64,000 nt of DNA, taken from NCBI GenBank assembly GCA_965215215.1, contig OZ244043.1:3968001-4032000 (forward strand), given 5' to 3'. Each line of letters opens with the position of its first letter. The stretch's first letter is position 1. The notes below the pieces were generated by a model, which was not told the DNA's origin, made no database searches, and worked only from the letters and a program-made list of their open reading frames with translations. The stretch is from CALDTK01 sp965215215 (GTDB lineage: Bacteria > Bacteroidota > Bacteroidia > Chitinophagales > Saprospiraceae). Made by a program: the position numbers and the translations under genes. Below, one piece after another: positions 26,087 to 35,332 of the stretch.

Positions 26087-27330
26087 CGCTTGGCTACAGC
26101 TTCGATGTGCTGAAGGTATTCGGTGGCCAACGTTTTGCGGTCAAAATGCTCGCAAGCGTACACGTAACCGTTCTCTCCTTGCCGAGCCCATTCGCCTCTC
26201 GACTTCCCGAGGTAGGCTGAGACAACCCGGGCAAAATCTACTGCGTCCTCCGGCTCGATAAACGTGCCGCAATCCGCAGCCTCTACCAGCTCACGACTCA
26301 CACCATCGATAGCGAGTAATACGGGTCGACGGCAAGCCATGTAGTCGAAAGTTTTGTTCGAGTAGATCGTCTTAAAGGTTTCGGCTCGCTTCAGTACGGA
26401 GGTGCCAAAATCGCTCGCGAGGATATAGCGAAAGACCTCCGCTTTTGCTACGGGCTCTACGAATTCCACGTTGTTTAGGCCTAGTGTCGACACTCGCTCT
26501 TGCAGTGCGAGTTTGCGCATGCCTCCTCCTATCAGTACGAACAAGACTTCGGGACTGGGTTCCTGCAGAAGGGCGGCAGCGTCTACTAATTGGCTTAGGT
26601 GATTAGCGACCCCGTGCGCTCCAACGTAGGTGATTACGACCTTGTCCGACCACCCTCTGTTTTGCCGAAAGGCATCTCGGTCAAATTGCTCCTGTACCTT
26701 ATCGGCTAGTGAGAAATCCGCTGCATTCGGGATAAAAACTAACTTCTTTTCAGGGACCTTCTTCTCCTCTATGAGCTTCCGACGAAAGGCTGGAGTCAAG
26801 ACGTTAACGAGGGTCGCTTGTCGGTAGATGAACCGCTCGAATAAGTATGCCGCGCTGATAAGCGGTTTACTGGTTAGGACTCCGGTATCGATGGCGGATT
26901 CCGGCCACAGGTCGCGTACTTCGAAGATGAACGGTACACGCTTGAAACGAGCTAGCAGAAAACCGGTGATGCCGACGAAGAGCGGTGGGCTAGTCACGAC
27001 GATCACATCCGGGCGGTGCAGCAACTTAGCTAGTCCTCCTTGTACGCTACTGCCCACAAACGAAAAGTACCCTTTTAGGCGCCCCAGGAAGTTCGTGTTG
27101 TAGTCGTCAGAAACGTGGCACCGTAGAACGTCCACGCCGTCTTGTCGCTTCCGTACAAATCGCTGCTTATCGTACTCGGGCCGTTTGACGCCGGTGGCGT
27201 AATGAACCATTCCGGCCAGTACCTCTACTCGGTGGCCGGCTTCGATCCAAACTTTGGTCATCTCATTAAACCGCGACCCACCTCCGTCGTCGGGTTCGAG
27301 AAAATATTGGTGAATGAGGAGGATATTCAA
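26083..27330 (-). CDS. GT4 family glycosyltransferase (WbuB-like)
   Basis: A 415-residue GT-B enzyme. The start NILLIHQYFLEPDDGGGSRF, TSPPLFVGITGFLLARF and FEVRDLWPESAIDTGVL are characteristic of WbuB-type GT4 enzymes that transfer amino sugars such as FucNAc onto lipid-linked glycans. The donor domain has YVGAHGVANHLSQLVDAA and IYSNKTFDYMACRRPVLLAI. The start overlaps the stop of the heparinase-like gene by four bases. Confidence 0.85.
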   Translation of the reverse strand: MNILLIHQYFLEPDDGGGSRFNEMTKVWIEAGHRVEVLAGMVHYATGVKRPEYDKQRFVRKRQDGVDVLRCHVSDDYNTNFLGRLKGYFSFVGSSVQGGLAKLLHRPDVIVVTSPPLFVGITGFLLARFKRVPFIFEVRDLWPESAIDTGVLTSKPLISAAYLFERFIYRQATLVNVLTPAFRRKLIEEKKVPEKKLVFIPNAADFSLADKVQEQFDRDAFRQNRGWSDKVVITYVGAHGVANHLSQLVDAAALLQEPSPEVLFVLIGGGMRKLALQERVSTLGLNNVEFVEPVAKAEVFRYILASDFGTSVLKRAETFKTIYSNKTFDYMACRRPVLLAIDGVSRELVEAADCGTFIEPEDAVDFARVVSAYLGKSRGEWARQGENGYVYACEHFDRKTLATEYLQHIEAVAKR

Positions 27331-29225
27331 GTCCAGCTGATTGTAGTTGTCAACGAATGCGCTGCGGTAGTAAAGGCTAGGTCGGTAACAGCCTCTCTTA
27401 TGCCGTAGAGTTCGCTAAAATCGCCTCGCTCTTCGGTGCGCTCGATTGAGGTTCCAGTAGGATCAGCACACTCAAAATTCAAGCGATTCAACCAGGCCGG
27501 ATTGGGGTGCCAGCGCTGGGTTAGATACGTGCCGTCGGGCGCTCCAGAAATTTCATCTATAACGGTGAGTCGCTTGAGGTCGGCTTCGATACGGACTCGG
27601 CGCGTGTGTCGAATCTTCTTGGAGAGTTGGCGAAAGGCGTCTATGCTGCCGACGAAGGTGTTTTCGTTTACCCAGTTGCCTCGCGCGGCTTGGGTCCAAT
27701 CCAACCACACGAAGCGCGGACCTTTGGTCATCTGATCCAGCTCGTTTAGCATCACCGTATTGTGGCTTGCGGTGCCAAAGAAATAGCGCTGGTCGGCTGG
27801 ATCCGCGTTGTACCGAAACGTGCCTTGGTCACGCAGCACATTCTCATCGTCAATCCAGAAATCGAGGTGTAGGTTATCTGCTTGGGAGGGCCGGTCTCGG
27901 TAGGATTGTGCTTTAAGAAACGTTAGCGTTGAGGTAGTCCGGTGCACGAAAATCCCTCCCTGGGGAAAGGAGAGCGTTGAGCTGCGCTGATGGTGGGTTA
28001 CACTGCGCGTCGCACCTTCCGGTTGCCTTCCCGGCGTAGACAACCATTCGCCCTCCTCGAGTGGGGTAGAGTAGGGACTGCTTCGGCCTAAAGCACGCGC
28101 TAACCCATCGAGCTGTGGCCGGTAGTCGCGGTACTGTTGAGTAGCTAACGGGAAGAAGAGCGCCCCATCGTTAGCGCCGTAATTCGGTAACTGACCACCG
28201 GGAGTCTGTACAGCCAGTAAGTAGTCGAGGCAGGCCCCCGCACGATTCAGTATGTCCTGTGGCAACGGGTTGCCGTGTACCTCACCGAGACGGATAGCCC
28301 AGTTGAGTAATTGAACTACGACGCGTTGGTAGTTATGACTGTGCTGGAGGTAAGTACCATCGGGATGAAGTTGATAGTCGAGCTCTTCTTCGAGCCAAGT
28401 CCGACCTCGGGTGGACCACTCCGCTACATCCGGAAGCCAAGGATACAGAAGACCGCCTAGCCACAGTACCATCGTTTCCGTGATCGCGTGGTTGTTGCGC
28501 ACGGCGATTCGCGAAAATTCAATGTGGTTGTATACGTGGTGTAGAGACCAGTAGATGTTATGCTGGAGTCTATCCCACAGCGCCTCGGTGAGGGCGGGGT
28601 GGTCCTTGTAGTAGTGGAGTGCGAAAGTCCAGTTGAGAATCCTGAGACTTATCTCCTGTGAACACTTGTAGTTAGGTCCTCGATTTACGGGATTCTCGCG
28701 TAACCACGCGTCGAGTTGTGCGCAAACGAAACCACCGTGATCGGCGCGGTTGTGATGCTCGTCGCGGATTAAAGTGTAGAGGTGAGAAAATCTAGAAGGC
28801 TCCCAGACGTATTTGATGTCCCCGAGCTCCAGGTTGAAGTCCGGAACCTCACTCCAATGGACGTCCGGAAAGCAGACGTTCGTAAGCGGATGCGTGCGCC
28901 AGGGTTGCTCGTCGGCCAACGGATAAGCTTCACCCGAGAAAAACCTGAAAGTGCGCGCGCGTAGGTCCCGGGCGGTCGCCGCGACATTAGGATCCGGAGC
29001 GCGTGGAACGCGAACGGTTTCTCGGTCGGAGAAGAAAAACGCGGGTGGGTTTTGCCGGAATCGTGCCAGCGAAGTCCCAACTACTTCCGGTGGATCGCTC
29101 GGGATACGTCGTTGGAGTACCCCAACCTTGATCTCGAACGCATGGCGGAGCCGGTAGAGTAGATAGCGTGGACCCATATTGACGAGCATCCCGCGTACGG
29201 TACTGAGTTTGGTCAGAGCGCCCAT
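27327..29225 (-). CDS. heparinase II/III-like protein (alginate-lyase family)
   Basis: A 632-residue protein with an (alpha/alpha)-barrel N-terminal half (LRILNWTFALHYYKDHPAL, HNHAITE-type RNNHAITETMVLWLGGLL, LDYQLHPDGTYLQHSHNYQR) and a beta-sandwich heparinase II/III C-terminal half (DNLHLDFWIDDENVLRDQGT, GTASHNTVMLNE). Those His/Tyr/Arg/Asn-rich segments are the presumed active site of uronate-cleaving lyases. No signal peptide is seen. The ATG at 29225 overlaps the stop of the previous gene by one base (TAATG); a longer frame to 29426 lies wholly inside that gene. Genes of this type almost always accompany a two-domain oxidoreductase in polysaccharide loci; their exact role is not settled. 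Confidence 0.85.
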   Translation of the reverse strand: MGALTKLSTVRGMLVNMGPRYLLYRLRHAFEIKVGVLQRRIPSDPPEVVGTSLARFRQNPPAFFFSDRETVRVPRAPDPNVAATARDLRARTFRFFSGEAYPLADEQPWRTHPLTNVCFPDVHWSEVPDFNLELGDIKYVWEPSRFSHLYTLIRDEHHNRADHGGFVCAQLDAWLRENPVNRGPNYKCSQEISLRILNWTFALHYYKDHPALTEALWDRLQHNIYWSLHHVYNHIEFSRIAVRNNHAITETMVLWLGGLLYPWLPDVAEWSTRGRTWLEEELDYQLHPDGTYLQHSHNYQRVVVQLLNWAIRLGEVHGNPLPQDILNRAGACLDYLLAVQTPGGQLPNYGANDGALFFPLATQQYRDYRPQLDGLARALGRSSPYSTPLEEGEWLSTPGRQPEGATRSVTHHQRSSTLSFPQGGIFVHRTTSTLTFLKAQSYRDRPSQADNLHLDFWIDDENVLRDQGTFRYNADPADQRYFFGTASHNTVMLNELDQMTKGPRFVWLDWTQAARGNWVNENTFVGSIDAFRQLSKKIRHTRRVRIEADLKRLTVIDEISGAPDGTYLTQRWHPNPAWLNRLNFECADPTGTSIERTEERGDFSELYGIREAVTDLAFTTAAHSLTTTISWT

Positions 29226-31357
29226 TACGAGGCCACTTCCACCCAGGCCCGAGTCTGAATACTTTCGACCGCAGCGATCGCCGCGCGAGACGTGTTGATC
29301 AGGGAGGAAAACCGGATGAGCGGTTCGCCACCGCTTGCCAACCGTTCGACCAGAAGTCCGAATTGGCGTCGGTGCCCTTTGTCCAAGGCAGTCTTCAAGC
29401 TGCTCTTGCCTGGGTATCCGTACCAATCCGTACGTCGGAAGTTATCCAGCACGGCAGTAGTGTTCTGCGTGTACACCTCGACCCGTTCTTTGCTGTAGGC
29501 TTTTGATCCGTTAGCGAAGTAGTTGATCGTCCCGAGGTCGCCGTTCGCGTAGCGAAGTAGGAGACTTACGTTATCCGTATTCGCAGATGGCTGGACGCCC
29601 TGACTGGCTGCGCAAACGGCCACGACGGACGAATCTGTGAAATAACTGATCAGATCGATGAAGTGACACGCCTCCCCGATGATACGGCCGCCCCCCACGG
29701 CGAGGTCGTGTACCCAAACCTCCGGCGGGATATGCCCCGCGTTCATGGTGGCGACGATGTTCTTCGCGCCTCCGGCGGGGAGGCGTTTGTAGATCGCTTG
29801 GGCGTGCGGGGAGAACCGCCGGTTGAAGCCTACGGTCAGTGTGCGTTCGCTCGCGGTCCGTGCCGCTATGATTGCATCGAGGTCTTCATTGGTGAGCGCG
29901 AGCGGTTTCTCCACGAATACGTGCTTACCAGCCTCCAGGGCTTGAATCACCATTCGAGCATGCAGATCGTGGCGAGTGGTAATGGCCACTAAGCCTACTC
30001 CTGAATCAGAGAGAACTTCCGCGTAGTCGGTGCTCGCGCGTCGGATTCCATACTTCTGAGCCAGAGTCGCTGCCGAAAGTCCACCGCGGCTCACAATAGC
30101 AGCCAGCGGCGCATTCGCGCGCGCGAGAGCCGGCAGCATCGTAGCCGAAGTGAAGTTACCGGCACCGATGATAGCTATCCCTGGAGCGCTTTCGCTAAAA
30201 CTCGTCTCGACGCCCGGAGTGTCGACGCTTCGAACCTGAGCCTCCCGCGGATCGGTGTCGTAGATCAGTAGGCTAGCGATCTGCCCGTTCGCGTTCATAT
30301 CGCTGTAGATCGCATCGAATGCCGCGAACGGAGTTCGTTGCGTGATAAGGTCAGCGACTTTAAGGCGCCGAGTTGCTATAGCTTGAAGTATGGCTTGAAA
30401 GTTCCGTTGTTCCGTCCAGCGTACAAAGCCGATGGGGTAGTCGAGCCCCTGACCTTCGTAGGCTTCGTCGTAGCGTCCGGGGCCGTAGGAGCAGCTCACC
30501 TGAAAGCTGAGTTCTTTCGTGTAAAAGTCGGCCCGGCTAATATTAAGCGGGATTACGCCTACGAGTACGATGCGACCCCGCTTGCGCGACATTTGTGCGG
30601 CATCGGTAATGATGGAATCCAATTTCGCGGAAGCGGTGATGATTACGCCATCCGCTCCGACGCCCTGCGTCTCTTCGCGTACCGCGTTAGCTAAGTCGGT
30701 GCCGGCACCCCCGCGTAAGGGGAGAATCCCATCGCGTGCAGCGATGTCGAGTTTGGCGGGGTCGATATCGATACCGATAACACGACAACCGTTGGCGAGA
30801 AGTAGGCGGGCTGTTAGTAGGCCGATCAAACCTAAACCGTAGACGACGACAGTCTCCCCAAAAGTAGGTGCGAGAAGGCGGATACCCTGAAGTCCAATCG
30901 AGCCGATCACGGTAAACGCAGCCTCCTCATCGCTGACTCCGTCTGGAATTCGAGCGACTAAGTTTTCGCTGACGGCGACGAATTCGGCGTGTGAGCCATT
31001 AGAAACTACCCGGTCGCCCTTACTAAATGCGGAAACACCTGGTCCGACTTCCTCCACAATACCTACATGACAGTACCCCAGGGGAAGTGGCGTGTCGAGT
31101 TTGTTTCGAACCGCGTTGACAGTTGGGAGAAGGCCCTCCAATCGTACTTTGTCCAGTACCTGTCTAACCTTTTCCGGCTGCTGACGAGCCTTTTTGAGGT
31201 AATTGGCCTTCCCGAATTCGACGAGCATGCGCTCCGTCCCTAGAGATACTAGTGAAACTGCGGATTTGATTAGGATTTGGCCAGACGATGGCACCGGTAC
31301 CGGGGACTCCACTAAAGAAGTAGCCCCAGTTCCAAGATTTTGTGTAATGTACAACAT
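29225..31357 (-). CDS. two-domain oxidoreductase: zinc-type alcohol dehydrogenase plus Gfo/Idh/MocA
   Basis: A 710-residue fusion. Residues ~1-375 are a medium-chain dehydrogenase (SLVSLGTERMLVEFGKANYL, HVGIVEEVGPGVSAFSKGD, VVYGLGLIGLLTARLLLANG for NAD). Residues ~390-710 are a Gfo/Idh/MocA oxidoreductase (GIAIIGAGNFTSATMLPALA, GKHVFVEKPLALTNEDLD with the EKP motif, TVGFNRRFSP). It precedes the heparinase-like gene with a one-base overlap, a pairing common in bacterial capsule and lipopolysaccharide loci. The locus otherwise lacks a WbpB (also Gfo/Idh/MocA), so the second half is a candidate for that step, but this is inference. The upstream 199 bases show no perfect promoter box. Confidence 0.88.
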   Translation of the reverse strand: MLYITQNLGTGATSLVESPVPVPSSGQILIKSAVSLVSLGTERMLVEFGKANYLKKARQQPEKVRQVLDKVRLEGLLPTVNAVRNKLDTPLPLGYCHVGIVEEVGPGVSAFSKGDRVVSNGSHAEFVAVSENLVARIPDGVSDEEAAFTVIGSIGLQGIRLLAPTFGETVVVYGLGLIGLLTARLLLANGCRVIGIDIDPAKLDIAARDGILPLRGGAGTDLANAVREETQGVGADGVIITASAKLDSIITDAAQMSRKRGRIVLVGVIPLNISRADFYTKELSFQVSCSYGPGRYDEAYEGQGLDYPIGFVRWTEQRNFQAILQAIATRRLKVADLITQRTPFAAFDAIYSDMNANGQIASLLIYDTDPREAQVRSVDTPGVETSFSESAPGIAIIGAGNFTSATMLPALARANAPLAAIVSRGGLSAATLAQKYGIRRASTDYAEVLSDSGVGLVAITTRHDLHARMVIQALEAGKHVFVEKPLALTNEDLDAIIAARTASERTLTVGFNRRFSPHAQAIYKRLPAGGAKNIVATMNAGHIPPEVWVHDLAVGGGRIIGEACHFIDLISYFTDSSVVAVCAASQGVQPSANTDNVSLLLRYANGDLGTINYFANGSKAYSKERVEVYTQNTTAVLDNFRRTDWYGYPGKSSLKTALDKGHRRQFGLLVERLASGGEPLIRFSSLINTSRAAIAAVESIQTRAWVEVAS

Positions 31358-31556
31358 GGGAAATGGACATAGGTCAGACCAACGACAATACTATGAAGTT
31401 GTCGAATGCGACAGGTGGGGCGAAAGTAGAGAATATGCGTGGAAGTATAGCAGCTACTCGGACATACATTGGGGATGATCCAAATATTAATTTGCAGTCG
31501 AGGGACTAAAATACAGTATACGAATGATGGGGTACGCAGCAGTTAGGGCATAATGG

Positions 31557-33095
31557 TTAGTCAACAGATATAGTAGAATTATTCGACACATTCAGTGAAG
31601 ATATTTTAGCCTCAAATCGATGATTTGAAAGGAGGCGATTTTTTATAGCAAAACTGACACTATTATCTGTAATAACAAGAGTTTCAACTGCCTGGACAGT
31701 ACCTGTAATCAGTGCGACTTCGCTGTAGGGGCTCTTGTAAACGCCAGCAGCGATAAGTTGTAACCATGAGTTGTTGGTCAAGTATATAGAACCAATACCG
31801 TTCGTTGGAGATGTACGCAAAAAGGCTCCGAAGGTAAATCCAACAGCAGTATTGTATTTACAAGTAATGCCGGTATGTGTTTCACCCATCACACTTCCTG
31901 AAGAGATTGTTAAGAAGGAAGAAGCAGATCGTAAACCAATCTTTGACGCGTTGTTGTACTGGATATTAATAGAATCTTGTCCATATTGTGATGCAATTAA
32001 AACCGCAGACTTTAAGGTAGGCGAATCTTTATATTCTAGGTTTGAATCATCAAACTGAAATTCATTGTTCGCAATCAGTGTATTCGTTATTCGAGTAGAA
32101 CTCGCACTTTCGTGGTAGAAAGAAATTCCATAGTATGTGACATTAAACCAGTTGTCTAGTATGATCGTGTTAGTGACAATCGAGGAATAATTTGAAGCTA
32201 CCCAAACTCCTCGAAAATAATTAGTTATTACGTTGCCGCGTAGAGTGTGATTTGAGCCATGAACCTCATATGCTGTAGTTGCGCCGAACCCGTTCGAACT
32301 ATATGGAATATTGTAATTATAAAAGACATTGCTCTCAATTACAGCATCATCAACCCATGAGAAAATTGAAGAGTGATCGTCGGTATTCAATCCGTTATTG
32401 TAAAATCTACATAGCCGGATGATCCAATTCCGGCCCAGGCGAATTCCACGCACGTTACTCTGACCAGCGACAATGCAGCAGCTCCCTGGACAGTTAGTAA
32501 TCGTTAATCCTATTAATTCGCAATCATCAATTCTAGCTGCCTGCTGATCATGTGTGCCGGAAACACAAATGGCTGCTTGACTGAATCTATAGATTCGGCC
32601 GTTTGTATGTTGCGCATTTGATATGTTTTGACTTCCATTTAAATCAAGTTCCAGATACCTAAGCGAAACTCTACGCAAAATTTGATCAGTTGCAAATATT
32701 GAATAAGTAACAGGTTGAGATACAGTGGTGACATTGGGCGTGACCACGAGCTTAGATCCGTACTCACCTATAATACTTAGACCTGAACGCAGTAGAGCAC
32801 AGCATATCGCTGGTAAGTTATCTTCTTGATCATAGAACGTAGCTGGTCGGACAGGGTATACACCTCTAGGCACAAACAAAGTTCGTTTACGATGGGAAGA
32901 ATCGTCAATTGCAGTCTGTAAATATTTACTTAGTTCCTCGTCGCACGTTCCATTTGAGATAGAACTGTGGAGGTAAGAAGGTATGTAATCGAGAATAGAC
33001 AGTCGCTTCTTCATAGGAGTCATACGCTCGAAAACGATATCATACGATATCAAGTTACTTACTAGTGAGATAAACGTGACCCTGATCTTAATCAT
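31557..33095 (-). CDS. right-handed parallel beta-helix protein (pectate-lyase-3 type)
   Basis: A 512-residue AT-rich gene product. After a short N-terminal region (KKRLSILDYIPSYLHSSI, LQTAIDDSSHRKRTLFVPRG) typical of pectate-lyase-3 and phage tailspike entries, the body is a series of Asn-rich beta-helix coils such as IRLCRFYNNGLNTDDHSSIF, NHTLRGNVITNYFRGVW and TNTLIANNEFQFDD. The ATG at 33095 overlaps the previous stop by one base (TAATG); a shorter start near 33014 (MKKRL) is possible. No clear signal peptide. Catalytic residues cannot be assigned by eye. It might be a glycan-active enzyme or lyase; the substrate is unknown. Confidence 0.72.
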   Translation of the reverse strand: MIKIRVTFISLVSNLISYDIVFERMTPMKKRLSILDYIPSYLHSSISNGTCDEELSKYLQTAIDDSSHRKRTLFVPRGVYPVRPATFYDQEDNLPAICCALLRSGLSIIGEYGSKLVVTPNVTTVSQPVTYSIFATDQILRRVSLRYLELDLNGSQNISNAQHTNGRIYRFSQAAICVSGTHDQQAARIDDCELIGLTITNCPGSCCIVAGQSNVRGIRLGRNWIIRLCRFYNNGLNTDDHSSIFSWVDDAVIESNVFYNYNIPYSSNGFGATTAYEVHGSNHTLRGNVITNYFRGVWVASNYSSIVTNTIILDNWFNVTYYGISFYHESASSTRITNTLIANNEFQFDDSNLEYKDSPTLKSAVLIASQYGQDSINIQYNNASKIGLRSASSFLTISSGSVMGETHTGITCKYNTAVGFTFGAFLRTSPTNGIGSIYLTNNSWLQLIAAGVYKSPYSEVALITGTVQAVETLVITDNSVSFAIKNRLLSNHRFEAKISSLNVSNNSTISVD

Positions 33096-33925
33096 TAACC
33101 ATCTCGAAGACGATTCCGAAATATTGCATAGCTTTCGGAAGCAATCCGCCAAAGCTCTTTAGAAGGAAGTTTGCTTAAGGAAGCATGTGAGTGATGGTGT
33201 ATTTTTAATGATGGCTCATAATATATTGTACCACCTTTGCGCTGGAGTTCCATAGAGAGTATTGCCTCCTCGAAAAACAAAAATGTGTAACTCGGCAGCG
33301 AGTCGAACCTCGAGAAATAATCTTGAGTTAATATATAACACGATCCATGACCACTGTAAATTAGCATTCCATCGGCATTCTTAATCCTGGTACTGTTTCG
33401 ATTAGCGAGAGCTCCCAGCGCTTTTCTTATTGAGACTATAAGCATAGCAGTGCGGTAGTTCGAGTAGTAAATAGAGTAAATTAGTTGTCGAAACAATGAA
33501 ATACCTTTTACAACATGTGGATTTTGAGGTATTCCTTCACTTGTAATTATATTTGGCGCGATAACCGTGTAGTTGTTTAATTTAGCCGACAGCGATTTAA
33601 GATTTTGAAAAAAGGTGGCTGAATACAACAGATCATTATTTCCAACTAAAATAAAATCATATTTCGAATCTTGCGATAATATATATTGAACACCAATGTT
33701 TAACCCTCCAAAGTATCCGTGATTGTCTTTTGATGATATGCAGACTACGATAGGAATAGTTTCTAGTTCGGCAAATAACTGTTTTTCAGCTGGAACGGTA
33801 GACGCGTTGTCGACTATTACGATCAATATGGAAACTCCTACCGTATTCGATTTGAGTACGCTCAGGATCATACTTTTTGAGAACTGAGTGTTATTATAAT
33901 TTGTAGCAATTATTGCAACATTCAT
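33095..33925 (-). CDS. GT2 family glycosyltransferase
   Basis: A 276-residue GT-A enzyme. NVAIIATNYNNTQFSKSMIL opens the fold, VDNAS (IVIVDNASTVPA) and FILVGNNDLLY supply the donor-binding and DxD-equivalent region (here NND), and FLFFEEAILSMELQRKGG gives the ED acceptor motif; FFEEAILS is EE rather than ED. Rhamnosyl- and mannosyltransferases of O-antigen loci look like this. Its start overlaps the polymerase stop by four bases. AT-rich, as are its neighbours up to 39 kb. Confidence 0.82.
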   Translation of the reverse strand: MNVAIIATNYNNTQFSKSMILSVLKSNTVGVSILIVIVDNASTVPAEKQLFAELETIPIVVCISSKDNHGYFGGLNIGVQYILSQDSKYDFILVGNNDLLYSATFFQNLKSLSAKLNNYTVIAPNIITSEGIPQNPHVVKGISLFRQLIYSIYYSNYRTAMLIVSIRKALGALANRNSTRIKNADGMLIYSGHGSCYILTQDYFSRFDSLPSYTFLFFEEAILSMELQRKGGTIYYEPSLKIHHHSHASLSKLPSKELWRIASESYAIFRNRLRDG

Positions 33926-35262
33926 TGTTCAGATCTTTTAAGGGGCGTGCGCAGAGCAACTAAAATCGATGTTGTTGGATATCGAGCGATAAATCGAACT
34001 ATAATGGCTAGAATCATCGCAACTATTACACTATTCCAAGCAAGCAAGCTAGCTCCATAAGATATAAAGATAAATCCGAAGGCGAAAACATAGCTGATTT
34101 GTAGTATTGGGGAGGCTGGATTATGTTTCGTTTCGTTTGTAATATAGATAAACATAAATCCAAGAAGTAAGGCAAAAAGTAAGGAGCCACAAACTCCAAA
34201 GTCAAGTATTAATCCTCGAAATATTGTGTATATATTTGTACTTATGTTGTCGTGTATGTAAAATTCAGTGTAGGTGCCAAGCTTATGTTCACGCGTCCCT
34301 CCCAATGCGTGATATATGGAAGTAAATGTATAAAAACCTAACCCTTCTGCTTCGGGACGAAATATTAGTGTCGACTTAATCTTCAAATAATAAGTAAACC
34401 AAGAGTTGAATGCGAAGATGTGCCCGAATGCATAATTTTGGAGGACTTTAAAAATTTTAGGAGCTAGATCTAGAGATAGTACGCCCCCTACATTACTATA
34501 CCTTGCCGCCATCGATAGATATACGGAGCAGAAGGTTACCGATCCTAGAGCCACGCCCGAATAAATAGTGCTTCGTTGAATAAATTTGAATGAGCCTATG
34601 TCAGAAGAGGCGGCTAACCTCGATCCGACGAAGATAGCGCCAGATAAAAATAGAAATCCTTTAGCCGATTGAGCTAGCATCATGAAAAGGGCCGGGACGA
34701 AGCTCATAACTATAACGAGCCATCGTCGCTTCTTTTTTCTTACAGTTTCGTATAGGAAGCCTCCAAGTACTACAGCGCAATACTGTAGTATTAAACTTAG
34801 TTGGCCATATCGTGTGATTACGAGCGTTTCAGCATATCGCTTTACTGTGTACTTCGCAGCAGTCGTGAGCGGATCAGTAAAAATTTCGATTAGTGAGAAT
34901 CCATTCAATACTGTATTAATGACTGCAAACAGCCCAGCAGTACTGGTAATTATCATCCACAACCCTATAAAAGTAGCGGAGTTACAGTCGGTAATTGTTC
35001 GGTTATGGCTGTGGACGTTACCATTCGGACTTGAAAGTATAATCGAAGGTGATGCAACGAACGCAGCAAATGTAGCAATATATAGCGTCGTGAAGGGATT
35101 GCAAGGTTCGTTTGGAACAAGTATGATCGGGATTGCTGAATAACCCCACCAAAAAAAACAAAATACGGAGGCTAGATTATAGATTTTTGCTGTACGTCTC
35201 CAACATACACTAGCAAGAATAATGGGAACATTAGCAAAAAGTATCGTTAAAACCTTTTCCAT
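33922..35262 (-). CDS. wzy: O-antigen/oligosaccharide repeat polymerase (Wzy-like)
   Basis: A 446-residue integral membrane protein with about eleven hydrophobic segments and a large periplasmic loop (about residues 300-355: FRPEAEGLGFYTFTSIYHAL, GTREHKLGTYTEFYIH). The loop signature and the stretch after it (GLILDFGVCGSLLFALLLGF) are usual for Wzy-type oligosaccharide repeat unit polymerases. Sequence similarity among Wzy proteins is low, so the call rests on topology, the loop and the flanking wzx, wzz and GT2 genes. Overlaps GT2 by four bases and follows wzx after 70 bases. Confidence 0.78.
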   Translation of the reverse strand: MEKVLTILFANVPIILASVCWRRTAKIYNLASVFCFFWWGYSAIPIILVPNEPCNPFTTLYIATFAAFVASPSIILSSPNGNVHSHNRTITDCNSATFIGLWMIITSTAGLFAVINTVLNGFSLIEIFTDPLTTAAKYTVKRYAETLVITRYGQLSLILQYCAVVLGGFLYETVRKKKRRWLVIVMSFVPALFMMLAQSAKGFLFLSGAIFVGSRLAASSDIGSFKFIQRSTIYSGVALGSVTFCSVYLSMAARYSNVGGVLSLDLAPKIFKVLQNYAFGHIFAFNSWFTYYLKIKSTLIFRPEAEGLGFYTFTSIYHALGGTREHKLGTYTEFYIHDNISTNIYTIFRGLILDFGVCGSLLFALLLGFMFIYITNETKHNPASPILQISYVFAFGFIFISYGASLLAWNSVIVAMILAIIVRFIARYPTTSILVALRTPLKRSEQ

Positions 35263-35332
35263 AAGCTTACAAATTGTAGGAGGTGCATTCAGCGTATATT
35301 CCCTATTATTACATCACAAGGTAGTTTGTTAT

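Noticed and set aside
29226..29426. N-terminal extension of the heparinase-like protein
   Set aside because: It lies inside the preceding oxidoreductase gene in another frame; the TAATG start at 29225 is far more likely.
31358..31556. small gene or promoter in the gap before the two-domain oxidoreductase
   Set aside because: 199 AT-leaning bases; short frames lack motifs and only near matches to the promoter box were found, so nothing is called.
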